From Balamuthia mandrillaris (lineage: Eukaryota; Discosea; Longamoebia; Balamuthiidae): DNA of 64,000 bases. The stretch is taken from contig JAVKOQ010000215.1 in assembly GCA_031835245.1 (NCBI GenBank), positions 24,827-88,826 on the forward strand, read 5' to 3'. This document shows, piece after piece, positions 36,701-47,335 of this stretch. The translations under genes and the position numbers were made by a program. The notes under the pieces are model-generated. The model was not told the DNA's origin and made no database searches. It was given only the letters and a program-made list of their open reading frames with translations. Position 1 is the stretch's first letter; every line of letters starts with the position of its first letter.

Positions 36701-37252
36701 GATGAAAAACAAACCAGCAATATCAAGCTCGTTGATGGAGATGCGGCGAATGGGGATACGCTTCTCCGTCTTGTACTGGCGACCGATATCCAGTTGTTGA
36801 AGAGAGGTGATTATCCGGGTGGGGTTTTCGGATTGGCAGAAGGGATCCTTGGTTTTAAGTATGAAGAGAGGAGTGTAAATGCTTCGCGCAAAGGAACAAA
36901 AAGTGAAAAAATCCCAAGTGCAAACAACAAACCTTAGATTCTTCGATGATGACAAGTCCTTGCAGCAAAGAAGGAGAACTCAAAATCACTTTTGACAAAA
37001 ACGAAAAGATTAGCGAACCCATTTTTTTTAAAAAAAATGACAGATCAAGAGCTGCTACGCACGGGCCTCGAGCACCAAGGTGAGGTCGCAAAAAGACTGG
37101 GCTTGGTAACTGGTAGGCAGCGTCGTTAAAGCCACAAACGTGTCGTTGTGGTACTCCTCGCCTTTATTCCGGCCTTTTCGCTCTGTGGGTGAGAGCTGGT
37201 TGGGGGAGAAGGCCTGAAATATAAACCGCCAGCCTTCATGCAGGAGGTCCAT
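33460..37252 (-). CDS. formin (FH1-FH2 actin nucleator)
   Basis: Ten exons (37252-37063, 36988-36933, 36847-36715, 36622-36570, 36474-35026, 34946-34742, 34652-34438, 34365-34126, 34060-33797, 33681-33460) give 1008 aa with matching phases. The proline-rich FH1 (PPPPPPVAPPPPPPPF) lies near residue 590. The FH2 domain starts at KMRPLHWSVIPK, continues NKIEQTVWNAAAVED across a splice, and includes LKTILALGSVLNRDNHL and KDVTLLHYLKKEIENQMPSL, the characteristic post-knob segments. FH2 dimers nucleate and processively elongate unbranched actin filaments; FH1 binds profilin-actin. The N-terminal 300 residues (FVALTTLPTSYQAQSF; IDITL-like repeats) do not resemble the usual GBD/FH3 region that I can recognise. 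No DAD is obvious. Confidence 0.92.
33734..33791 (-). repeat. (GA)n tract in the last formin intron
   Basis: Pyrimidine on the sense strand, immediately after the donor following exon 9. Confidence 0.95.
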
Positions 37253-38150
37253 AGTCTAGTTGTTGCTTAAACCTACCTCCTTGTTTGCGCGGCGAAAGTC
37301 TGTTTTATTTTTTGAGTTCAAGAGGGAGGACCCCTTTTGAACTGGCGTAACGGCAGCCAAACATTTCCCGCCTTTTTTTCGTTCTACAAACAAAAAGGAA
37401 GGCGAACCGTCGTGGAGAACCCTCATATAAAAAAGCATCCCATGACGACGGGATATCGCTTGTTCTCTGCTCGACGCGCTCGTTTTGCAAGTTTCCAGCC
37501 ACTACCCTCCAATTGCGTTCTCCAATTGGTTGTCATACACCCCAAAGCCTCATGCCAGCACAGGGTTGTTGTTCCCATTTTCAGTTCTCCTGTAATGGCA
37601 TTTGTCTCTGCATTATTGGTGCTGCGCATTTTGAGGTGCCTCCTATTGGTCACCAATGACTAATAACGTCACCCGAGTTGTTGCTGTCCGACGTGGCAAT
37701 TACCATACAGCGACAACTCCACGATATTACGTAGCAGGCTTTCGTTGGGGAGTTCCTCCCGCGGCGACTTTTTGACCTTGAGTTTTTTTTCTTCTTTTTT
37801 TTTTTGTTTTCGCCTTCCCTTTCCTTTTTCTTTCTTTTCCTTTTTGCAGTTTACTTTTCACTTTCATAGCGCCCCGCTCTCTTTCTTTCTCGCTTCCTGC
37901 CCCCCTCCACTCCTCCACCACCAACCCACTAAAGCCTCCCCTACTGCTGCTACATACAAACATAAAAAAGGGGAAGCGCCCTTCCAAGTCCTCCCGATCT
38001 TCTTTTCGTTTCAGCAAGAAAAAAGAGAGAAGACGAAAGAAGAAAGACCTCGTGCTCCACTGGTGACAGCAGAAAAAATCAAGGACTTGTTTTGTTGGTG
38101 TTTCTTATCCCTCCTTTAGGCTACAAACCAAAAACAAACCAAAACAAACG
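37253..38150. promoter_or_regulatory. divergent intergenic region, formin and desaturase
   Basis: About 900 bp. It holds several CCAAT/ATTGG boxes between 37510 and 37660 in both orientations and a poly-T/CT-rich leader (37780-37900) before the desaturase ATG. No gene seen. Shared or paired promoter is inferred from orientation. Confidence 0.45.
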
Positions 38151-39829
38151 ATGACTCACGGTCCGCTAGACCAACCCACCAACAAGCTCCCGCGACAAGC
38201 CGTGTCCTCCTCCAAAGAGGAAGACCATGCGGAGAGAAGCCCAGTGAACGGGGGCTACCTACCCTGCTATCCCAAATACTGGGCCATACACGGGGAGTAC
38301 TACGACCTATCCTCCTTCGTGGAACGGCATCCCGGCGGCGAGGAGATGCTGCTCGTGGGCAAGGGCAGAGACTGCACGGAGCTCTTCGAGTCGGTGCACG
38401 CCCTCTCCCAGCTGAACCTCAAGGCCCTTCTCGCCAAGTACAAGGTGGAGCGGTCTGTCTGGTCGGCCCTTCCTAACTGCCCTCCCCCTCCTCCCGATCA
38501 GTTCACCTGGGAGAGTAATGGCTTCTACAGCGTCCTCACCCAAAAGGTCAAGCGACACTTTGCGGAGAAGGCTCAACTCACCCAATCACAACAAGCACAA
38601 AAACAACAACAACAGAACGGTGGAACTGCCACCTCCAGCCGGGCTTACGTGGAAGGCTACAAAGCTGGTACGCCCTACTGGATTAAGGTTTCTTGCCTGC
38701 TGCTCTTATGGGCCACGATGATTACCTACACCTTGAGCACTGGCTGCTGGTGGACCGCAGCTGCTGCGGGCTTCCTCATGAACATGGTCGGCTTTTGCGT
38801 GATGCACGACGGCTCTCACTTTGCCATCAGCCGGAGGGTCTGGGTCAACCGCCTCTGCCACACTCTTTGGAACAACTGGAACCTTTGGTCTCACTTCCTT
38901 TGGCTTCGACACCACGTCTATGGCCACCACAGCTATACCGGCGTCTTCCGACAAGACCCCGACCTCGTCAACGCCTCCTCCGTCGTCCGCAAACACCACC
39001 GCAACCGAAAGCGGTTTACTCACACCACTCAAACCTTCCATAGCTGGTTTATTTATACCTGTTTCCCCAACCAGCACGTCGGCCAGTCTCTTCTTTACCT
39101 GCGCTCCTGGTTCCTTCGCCATATCTTTGGGGTTCCTATTCATGGTTAGTTTGCTTGATTTTCTTTCTAGTTCTGTTATTTTCATATTTTCTCTCGTCCT
39201 GCCAGTCTTAGTCTGTTTCTCTTTGTCGTTTTCTTTCTTTTCTCTTCTAATTTGTATTGCTCTCTTCTCTCATTTGAAACAAAGCAGGCATGCCGTGGAA
39301 AGACTGGGGTGTCGCCCTTAGCATCTACATACCCTCTATCTACTTCCACTTTGTATTGCCTATGCAGCTGCTCCCCACAACGAACCAAGCCCTCGCTGTG
39401 ATAGTGAGCTACTGGACGGCGCAGGGTATCGGCTACTTTGTCAACATCTGTCCCAACCACGACACCTTTGACACCCACGAGCAACTGGCACGGTCAGATG
39501 CCCAGCTGAAAGGAAGGAGGGATTGGGGCGAACAGCAGGTATTGGGCAGCGGCAACCACACCAACGAGCCTGGCTTGTGGAACACCATTGTGTCATCCGT
39601 GTGGGGCGGCATGAACTACCAGATAGAGCATCACCTCTTCCCTTCTGTATCTCATGTGCACTACCCGGCGGTTTCGCAGTACGTGAGGGAGACTTGCAAA
39701 GAGTTTGGTGTGCCCTATGTTACCCACTCCTGGGCTTATGCTCTGTGGCGCTTTGCTTGTCTCATCCATGACATGAGCCGCAGTGGTGACCGCTCCTACA
39801 CAACCACTCAACAAAAGAAGGAAGAGTGA
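38151..39829 (+). CDS. cytochrome b5-fused front-end fatty acid desaturase
   Basis: Two exons (38151-39144, 39288-39829; phase 1) give 511 aa. The N-terminal cytochrome b5 domain carries the haem motif HPGG at residues 60-63. Three histidine boxes follow: HDGSH (219-223), HHVYGHH, and QIEHH with Gln in the first place, which is diagnostic of front-end (delta-4/5/6/8) desaturases. Membrane helices flank the boxes. The enzyme introduces a double bond between the carboxyl group and an existing double bond in long-chain acyl lipids. A Gln/Thr-rich insert lies between the b5 and desaturase parts. Regiospecificity cannot be assigned from sequence alone. Confidence 0.95.
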
Positions 39830-40042
39830 TTCCTTCTCCGAGTTTTGTCTCCTCTCTTTTGGCCATTTGGAAAAAAGGCGTGTTCCCCTAATAATATTTT
39901 ATTGTGTGACTATATATAAAAATATATTAATAATTATTATCCAAAATTTGCATGCACGTAGAATTAGATAAGCGTATCAGACTTTTTGTCGACATATGGA
40001 ATGATTGGTATTTAACAAACACTGTCACAGATAGGTTAAAAA

Positions 40043-40661
40043 AAGGAAAGGAGAGAAGACGAGGCCTACCTGGCTGCATGGCTTGCGGCAAACCACCAGC
40101 CTTTACCTTCGTGGATGGATGCTTGTTATTATCGTCACCACAAATTCGAAATCCTCGACAACGTGTTCCAGGAGTTCCTGAACACCAACGTTCGCCAGGG
40201 AAAAACTTGGACGCTCGATGAAATGCTATGTGACGTGCGCGAAAAAAACTTCTACTTTCACTACGAACACGACTCCATACCCTACTTCGCTACGGTCTTC
40301 CTGTACGAAGCCCCAGACGCAAATTGGCTCAACATCAAACTGGTAAACAACGGTTTTGTCTACCAACCCCGCCTGGGTGAGCCCATCTCGCGTCATGAAC
40401 TCCAGGGGGTGGGTCGTGCTACCCCATGAGGTCTGCCTGCGCCACTTCCATTCTCTTTGTGAGCTATTGGACGGCAAAGTCGAATACGCTGGCGGTAGGA
40501 GGGTCGTTTTCTACAATCACCAACACAACCGACTCGACATTAAGATCTGGAAGCGGACCGATGACCCCTCCGACGCCAGCACCAGCACATCAACGACGAG
40601 CCTCCCGCACCTTATGATAACCTATGAACCTGGCTATCCTGATGAAGAATACAATTACTGA
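40043..40661 (+). CDS. hypothetical protein, frame shifted once
   Basis: An open frame reads YLAAWLAANHQPLPSWMDAC ... NFYFHYEHDSIPYFATVFLY and stops at 40429. An overlapping frame continues seamlessly (WVVLPHEVCLRHFHSLCELL ... EYAGGRRVVFYNHQ) to the stop at 40661. The switch point sits at a run of five G near 40409, where one extra G explains the shift. Aromatic-rich strands alternate regularly, suggesting a beta-rich fold. The first in-frame ATG is at 40115, but protein-like sequence starts earlier, so an upstream exon is likely. Family not recognised. Confidence 0.4.
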
Positions 40662-40883
40662 TACCAACCAACCAACCACAAACTACGCCCTCTCCCCCTT
40701 CTTCCCTTCGCTCGGAAGTACCGCCACTGTCACCACGTCAACAAGGCTCTCTCTCGCTTTCTCTGCTCTCTCTTTCTCTTTTTCGGCACCTGGCGACGTC
40801 ACCAGCCCGGTCGATTTTTATGCATCCTGGAGGCGCGATCGTTTTGCTTTCTTTCTTTCGCACGACAAAGAACACGACCACGA

Positions 40884-41191
40884 TGCTGGTGGCCGGTAAC
40901 ATCAACGAGGCGCTGCCCGACGAGATCCTGCACTACATACTCTGCCGGTGGTTGCCAAGGGCACCGGGGGTGGCGTTTATTTGGGTTTGTTCCAGGGGGT
41001 TGCCGCCCTGACCTGCTATGGGCCGCCGAGAGGGCCACCGCACGCGAGCGTGGCCGCCCCCGACGTCTTCGAGGGGTGGATACCTTGATCTGCTCAAGTG
41101 GTTAAGGGCAGAGGACGACCAGCCCCTGGCTGATCGTGCTGCGGGGAAGCCCACGCGCGAGCCCGTGCCCCCTGGAACAAACCCAAATAAA
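40884..41191 (+). pseudogene. truncated F-box/ankyrin-type gene with inverted duplication
   Basis: The ATG at 40884 starts an F-box-like segment (INEALPDEILHYILCRWLPR, then VAFIWVCSR) that stops after 42 codons. Another frame 70 bp on reads GGYLDLLKWLRAEDDQPLAD RAAG, the signature of amoebal ankyrin repeats of the GHLEVLKWAR type. This piece has much higher GC than its surroundings and is clearly a remnant of an F-box-ankyrin gene. A 24-bp segment at 40976-40999 recurs perfectly inverted at 41168-41191. Confidence 0.5.
40976..41191. repeat. perfect 24-bp inverted repeat with 168-bp spacer
   Basis: The arms are 40976-40999 and 41168-41191, beginning TTTATTTGGGTTTGTTCC on the left and ending AACAAACCCAAATAAA on the right. 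The left arm is in the natural reading context of the F-box segment, so the right arm looks like an inverted copy. Confidence 0.9.
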
Positions 41192-41270
41192 TTTTATGGT
41201 TTGTTGTCGACATACAAAAAAAGAAAAGAAAAGAAAAGGGGTGAGCAACCAACAAGCACAAAGAAGAAAG

Positions 41271-41996
41271 ATGGAAGGGGAGATAGATTCCAGGGAAGCT
41301 ATGGAAGAAGTGCTTGCCACGGTTCCTGCCTTTGCAAGAGGATTAGTTTCGCTATTAGAACCTACCCTTATCGAGTGCGACCTGCGGATCAAAGCTGTGT
41401 TCAACAGTCAAAGGGAGTTGAACGGGCAGCTGGACAACCTCTCTGCCCAACTGGAGAACTTCGCTCAAGTGTCCAAAACTCCTCACCTCTCTCCTTACAT
41501 TCAAAAGCTGCTCACTGCCAAAGCTAGGATGGTTGTTATCAACTCCACTCTAACTAACGTGCAGGCCAGATTGGACAAGCTCCTCAACGAACATGCCAGC
41601 GGCCTTCAATCTTCCAAGAACACGAGCAGTGAACCCCTCTTCTCTTCGTTGTTGAACAAGGCAAAGTCTTTTGTCGATGAGCCTAATGTCAAGGCTAGGG
41701 AACGCTATGAAGGACAGGCACGGTCAAGAGAACCGACCACTTCTTTAGCACCTCCCACCTCTACTGCGTCCGTTACGGCAAGTACCAAAGCTGACCCACC
41801 ACTACAAGAGCAAGGAACGGAGGATAAGCAAGCACAAACAGAGAAGCAAATAGAAGAGAAAAAGGGAGAGGAGGAGAACAAGGAGGAGGCGGCTGCAGCC
41901 CCCCAACAGAAGGAAGAGCAATCCGAAAATAAACAAGTGGATAACACAGCAAACATATCAGAAGAGAACTCCACTGCATCAGAACAGCAAGCATAA
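41271..41996 (+). CDS. SNAPIN: snapin (BLOC-1/BORC subunit)
   Basis: Intronless gene of 241 aa. Residues about 10-110 match snapin: FARGLVSLLEPTLIECDLRI, VFNSQRELNGQLDNLSAQLE, then LSPYIQKLLTAKARMVVINS and NVQARLDKL (compare LDPYVKKLLNARRRVVLVN in animals). Snapin is a coiled-coil subunit of BLOC-1 and BORC, acting in endosome and lysosome positioning and in SNARE function. The family is usually about 136 aa; the extra 130 C-terminal residues here are a disordered Glu/Gln/Lys-rich tail. Confidence 0.88.
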   Translation: MEGEIDSREAMEEVLATVPAFARGLVSLLEPTLIECDLRIKAVFNSQRELNGQLDNLSAQLENFAQVSKTPHLSPYIQKLLTAKARMVVINSTLTNVQARLDKLLNEHASGLQSSKNTSSEPLFSSLLNKAKSFVDEPNVKARERYEGQARSREPTTSLAPPTSTASVTASTKADPPLQEQGTEDKQAQTEKQIEEKKGEEENKEEAAAAPQQKEEQSENKQVDNTANISEENSTASEQQA

Positions 41997-42203
41997 TACT
42001 AGACGATGATGGGCTCTGCCACAACGAAGTATGTTGGATGGGTGTTGTTGCTGCTGCTTTAACAATACTGACACGCTGTTGAGAGGAGAGTTTTTGGTTT
42101 GGTTTTTGCTTTGCTTTGCTTTATGATTTGCTACTTGATTTTTGTATAACACAATTTCCATACCTTCTTCCTCCCTCGCTCTCTCTCCCTCCAAGCACAA
42201 TAG

Positions 42204-44788
42204 CTATCGTCGGCCTCTCATTAACCGTTGACGTAGTCTCTCTCGGGCAGTAAGAGCCTTACCACTACCGCCACTGGTTCTGATACCGCCACTTGCTGTT
42301 CGCTTGGGGGAAGCGGCACCGCCACCACTCGTTCTGATGGGAGTACCACCTTCACTTTCGTCACTGTTTAAAGGGGAGTAGGAAAGTCGTTCAATGGCTA
42401 GCGAAGAAGGAGAAGACAGAGTTGAGGAAGTTTTGGTTTGACGGTCTTGAGAACGTCCACCTGTGGTTGGCACTTGCCTGTTGGTTGTCTTTTCCTTCTT
42501 TTTTTGCTTTTTCTTGTTGCTGGTATCGTTTGAGCGTTGTTGCACCGTTACGTCGTTGCTGTTGTTGATAGGTGCAGACAGTACACGTTTTCGCTTTCGT
42601 TTGCCATCAGTGCCCCTTCCATCCGTTGCTGCATGACCATCCCCTAAAAGCACAGCGGCGTTCTCACCCTCTGCTCTCGGTAGCTTCAGGCGAATTGATA
42701 GCACCGGCTTGCTCATATCGTTCCGTTCCGTCTGCTCCTCTTCCTCCTCCACCACCAATTCTTCCTCCTCCTCCTCCTCCTCCTCTTGCTCGTCCTCCTC
42801 TTTCACTTTAACGTGACTATGTACAGTAGTTGAAGCAGAAATAACAAAAGGAGTAGACGTGGAAGGCTGAGCAGAGCCTGTCATCAAATGTGAAAGCTCC
42901 AACAACAACTTTTCCGGTTGTTTAATGCCTTCTGGGATCATCTCCATATGTTGTGCCCGCTTGCTGCGCGAAAGGCTCTCGGAAGCTATCCACTCACCTA
43001 ACTGTGCCACAAGGGCTAAAAGTCCAGTCCGTTCATGTTCCACTAAGGGTTTTTTCTTGCTTGCTGTTTATCATATTTACAGAATGTTATCAAGTGTAAA
43101 CAGTCAGATAAACACGGAGGGAGGGAGAGGGGGAGGGAGGGAGGGAGGGAGGGAGGGAGGGAGGAGGGAAGGAGGGGAGGCAAAAGTACATGTTAAACGG
43201 TCACGGTAATGCTTAGCAGCATACCAGAGCATTGTTTCGAAGAAAGGAAAACGAAACTTTTCTGGAGTGCGAGTCCTCTCCTCGATGCCTCTGACTTTTA
43301 GTTGCATATCGATGTGATAGCCATGCAAGAAGTTACCCCCAAAAACCAAGGAGTCTTCTGGCGTATAGACTGCATGAATCTGTTCGTACATCTGTGAATA
43401 GGTATTCCTCTGCAAAAATTTGTAGAGAACAAAGAGAGAACGAGAGCAAAGAAAAGGCTAAATGTACCCATCCGCTAGGAATAAACAAAGTATTGCCAGC
43501 TTGGAGGTGCAACCGGTAACACTTGCTAGTCTTATCACCAAGGAACACGTCATGCTGATTGGGAGAGCTAAGCCAGTCTTCATAGACTTGGAGGTTGTGC
43601 TCCGTCGGCTCCACCAAAAAGAAAATCTTACTACCCCACAGTATGTGGTACCTGAAAGAAACAGAAATAATGTTATGCTTTCCGTTAGGACTCAACTTTA
43701 AAACACAACACACACCACACACCACACGCACACACACGCACACAACAACTAAATTAAGAGAGCATAAACCAGACAGAAGAGCCTCCAAAGTCGATGTGAA
43801 AATCGGTGTAGGATCCTTGCACGCTCATCAGGCAGTAATACTGCACCTTAGGATAATAAAAACCGGGTGGGAGCAGCCCCTCCACCTTCCCTTCTTCTCC
43901 TTTCAAGGCAGGAGCAGCCTTCACTTTTGAGGCTGCCGCCTGAATGGCCGAATCCCCGTTCGTGGGCTTAGCAAACTGTTTTCGGTTGGTGCGTTTGGTA
44001 CGGTTATCTATCTGCTTTCCTCCGCCACCACCGGTTTCTGTGGCCTGCTTTTCCGTTGCTTGCTCAGACGTAAAGCCCCATCCTTCCTTCCACTGTGCTT
44101 TGACCCTCAGCACCAATTTGCCTTGGTTGTTTTCCGTAGCTGTCGCTGTCGCCATTGCCTCTTTCCTTTCATCCTCAAATGTCTGGTTTCTTCTGTTGCT
44201 CTTACGGCGATCGGCCTTGTGAATGACTTCAACTACAGTAGCTACTTTCTCCATAGCTGGCGTTGGTGCTTTGTTGCCGTTGTTGCCTCCTCCGGACAAA
44301 AAGCGGGAAAGGGCTTGTTGCTTGATTTCTCTTGGCCAAACATGATCCACCCAATCCACCAGCCTGACAACGTGTGGGGACTGCACTTTACTCGCCAACT
44401 TACTGTCGCTAAATTCAAGGCTGATTACGTTGAGGATGCGCTCCCTTTGCTCTGGGGCTTGGCTAAAGTACTCAGCCCAATCTTCCATGTGCCAGCGTGG
44501 GGTAACGTCAGCCTGCCTCGCCACGTCGATGATCTCCAACTCTCGATTGCCAACGAGAGCAGCGACACTATCCACGTCGAAGGTGGCGGCATCTGGCACT
44601 TTAAGGCCCAACCCTGCTGGTCGTAATACCAGAGTAGGTTGGCGAAAGCCCTCCTCCTCAAACATTGTGCTGAGGCGAAGTTCCTCCCCTGTTTCGTACA
44701 CCTTCATTATTTCGGACTTAGCGTCATAGAAATGCCGGTCCTATGCACGTGGGTGCAGTGTTCGAAATCGAAAAGGTCAGCCCAAGAG

Positions 44789-44833
<45 letters not shown>

Positions 44834-45683
44834 AAACCCAAAGAGAATCCATGAAGCTTAAAACGCTGACAGTGTTTGAACGCCCGCTTTCCGTGCTGCC
44901 ACCTTCGTCTTCTTCTGCAAAGATGGAGTGCTCTTCCGTGTGGTATTGGTCCAAGGCTTTAGGTTGGTTACGTTTTCGGCTAGATCGTCTGCGTGAACCC
45001 TTTCCTTCACCTTCCGCCCTCTCTACCATTGTTATGTTTTCTTGCTTCAGATCTGTCCGTTCCTCCGTTGCAACGCTTGTTCTTAGCACTGAGCTTGTCG
45101 GTGTAGTGTCCTTTGCACGTGCAGCAAGAGCTGGGTTGCTGGTGGAAGAAGGTAGCTTCAGCCTCAACGTCAGCTTTGGTGTCGCCTGTGGAGAGGAGAC
45201 AGTTGTTTTGGGGAGCGAAGGAGAAGGAGAAGGGGAAAGCGCAGTTGATTCAACAGTTGGGGAGACAGAGGCATCTGTAGTTAAAGCAGAAGACTTGAGC
45301 AGCTGCTCTCGTGCAAGCATCTCTTCCTCCCACACTTTTCGCCGCTTTTTAGACTTTTTGGGGGGCAACACTATCTTCTCTTCTTTTTCTTCTTCTTCCA
45401 TTTCGGTTCTTTTTGGAGAAGCTAGCGAGACAGCACCACTGTCACCGTTCATAGCATCATGGTGGGAGAAGAAGGTTTTGAGAGGAGGCTCTGTTTCGCC
45501 AACCACGTCTATGTCTTCCGCATCTTTCTGCTCTTCGGGTGTAGCCCCTTCAATCTTCGTCAACGTATGTTGTTTGGCAACGGCTAGTTCGCCGCTTTCT
45601 TCATCCCTATTCCGCTTTCCACATCTTTCTACATCCTGCCTCAAATCCTGATCTTGATGATTTTCAATCTGGCAAGCTTGCAT
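42204..45683 (-). CDS. JmjC histone lysine demethylase, KDM2/KDM7 group
   Basis: Five exons (45683-44838, 44740-43770, 43651-43468, 43379-43190, 43042-42204) give 1009 aa. The catalytic region shows [51 protein letters not shown], then [20 protein letters not shown] with the Fe(II)-binding Hx[20 protein letters not shown] with the distal His, and [17 protein letters not shown]. This order is typical of KDM2/PHF8 enzymes, which remove methyl groups from H3K9, H3K27 or H3K36 using 2-oxoglutarate. No PHD or CXXC finger is visible. The N-terminal 280 and C-terminal 280 residues are charged, Ser-rich and likely disordered. Two further in-frame acceptors lie 12 and 30 nt upstream of the one chosen for exon 4. 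Confidence 0.93.
43115..43165 (-). repeat. (GGGA)n tract in demethylase intron 4
   Basis: Tetranucleotide repeat, TCCC on the sense strand. Confidence 0.9.
44790..44831 (-). repeat. (GA)n tract in demethylase intron 1
   Basis: Dinucleotide repeat directly after the donor of exon 1, pyrimidine on the sense strand. Confidence 0.95.
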
Positions 45684-46280
45684 ATCACCACCACAACAAA
45701 CTTTCGCCCCAACACCCCACTCAAAGCATTTGGATAAGCTGTTCTCCTTCGCTTCCGATCTGGTGGTGGCTTTTTAAAAGCCGTTGCCGTCGACAAAAAC
45801 ATAAAAAGAAACGAAAGCAGAAAAGTCACGCACGAAGGGTGTGCCAGAACAGGGGAAGTGAATTGGACAGAATTTCACCGAGAAGGTGGTGCAATATTAT
45901 TTGTAGACGTGCCAGGGCGAGGGTTCTTTTCCACCGCAACCCTCATGTGCCTACAACTCCTGAAAGGAAAAGTTGGGAAACTCATGGCAACCGCTTTGCC
46001 CGCAGCAGCACCACCACCTCTCGCCCAGCCATCACCCATCCGCACAAAAAAAGCGCAGGAAGGAAGAGGACGGCACACACCATGTGGAGACACAGCATGC
46101 GGCGCAGCAGGTGCCCGCTGCTTTTTGGGCCTTAGCGTGGTGGAGGAGGAGGAGGAGGAGGACCCTTGGCGAGCCCTTTCTGGAAGGCCTCCTCCTCCTC
46201 TGCTGCATTTTCAACAGGTCCAACCCAAGTGTTTTTTGTTTCCTCCTCCACCACCTTCATGAGAGTTGTGGTGGAAGAAG
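45684..46280. other. spacer between the demethylase start and a broken gene
   Basis: High-GC in part (46120-46260, GGA/CCT-rich) and open in several frames without recognisable domains. Could include the lost 5' part of the RHS/Crinkler-like gene. Confidence 0.4.
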
Positions 46281-46284
46281 TGGT

Positions 46285-47335
46285 GGTAGTAGTGGTAGTA
46301 CACTTTGCCTGACTTTCTTTGTTGCCTTGTGTCAAGATCTGTACAGAGCCATCACAGAGGCCACAGAAGACCAAGCGGGACCCGGCTTGCTTCGTTTGGC
46401 CGACAACCATGCTTGGCCCATCGGCAGCAAATTAGGCATGCAACTCATTGTTCGCGAGTGTTATCCGCGAATCTTCGAACTTTCACAGCGACTGGCCAAA
46501 CAGACGATTGGCGGCAGCGGCGGTGTGGTCTTCAGCGGTAAATCCTGGAACCGGTAAGGGCCACGACGACTTGTTTGCATTCCTCCCCCCTCTAACTTCT
46601 CTCCCCTCCCCTCCTCTCCCTTCTCCGCTGGCAGGAAAGAGCTGGTTCCTGAATTACACGTTCCAAGAGCACAAAAGAGGAACTGGATGGCAAGATTAAA
46701 CAGCTGGATATGCGCGCCCTCTCCCTGGTCCTAAATGACCTGGAGATGATAAGATACTATCAAGGCCAGCTTTCACACCAAGCACTGCAGTACGAGGTGG
46801 ACCCCGAAACTTTCAAGTCCAAGGGCATTCGTTATGCGTCGGACTACGTGAGGGACGCAATTTACGAGCAGAAATTGGAGAACAATCCGTCAGAACTCGG
46901 GCGAGCCATCCATGAGTTGCAAGGGGCTTTGGCAGGCGAAATTTTTGAGCGCTATGCCACCTCACGCCTTGCACCGGGAGGGTGCTTCCGAATTTATCCT
47001 TTGCATCCTGATGGTGGAAAGGCGGCTTGGCCCTTACCGGTTCCAGGATTTACCGCTGAAGACCACACCGCTGAGGATGCCTGCACGATCGAAAACCTCC
47101 TACGTGGGCTCGCTGAGCGAGATGAAAAAATGGGAGGAAGTCGGCGCTGAGGAGATCTTGAAGTGTGCACCAAATTTTCCGGTCATCGATGCTCTTTCCG
47201 AGGAAGGTGCTTTCAATTACAGGGTGGCCAAACGCCATGGAATCAATTCAACTTCAAAGGCTTGTCTTTGCCCACCCCGAGCTTTGTCAAGGCACAGCAG
47301 CAGTGGGCAAAGACAAGCCTTTGAAGTTGTATTAG
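46285..47335 (+). pseudogene. broken RHS/Crinkler-like P-loop gene (fossil)
   Basis: Pieces of one protein family lie in order on the plus strand: an upstream part with LIVRECYPRIFELSQRLAKQ, a Walker A-type region interrupted by an apparent intron, and downstream parts with LVLNDLEMIRYYQGQLSH and APNFPVIDAL. This order is that of the RHS/Crinkler (CRN-RHS) group of NTPase proteins, which are often expanded and decayed in protists. The copy looks broken, with about three breaks, and a 27-bp inverted duplication lies near its end. It looks fairly young, because residues typical of the family are still readable. Confidence 0.5.
47249..47329. repeat. perfect 27-bp inverted repeat with 27-bp loop
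   Basis: Arms 47249-47275 and 47303-47329, beginning CAACTTCAAAGGCTTG on the left. A transcript here would form a long stem-loop. It is the second perfect inverted duplication in this patch of decayed genes. Confidence 0.95.

Noticed and set aside
41085-41180. tRNA-like or SINE-like A box (CAAGTGGTTAAGGG) in the F-box/ankyrin remnant
   Set aside because: The same bases read as an ankyrin repeat (LLKWLRAED) and no B box or cloverleaf can be drawn.
43389-43415. Insertion of [10 protein letters not shown] in the JmjC domain
   Set aside because: It depends on an upstream acceptor; the next in-frame acceptor gives the family consensus SGWIHAVYTP.
45858-46262. 134-aa frame before the broken P-loop gene as a separate protein
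   Set aside because: Low-complexity Pro/Glu content, no domain, and overlapping open frames; GC-rich spacer is a simpler reading.
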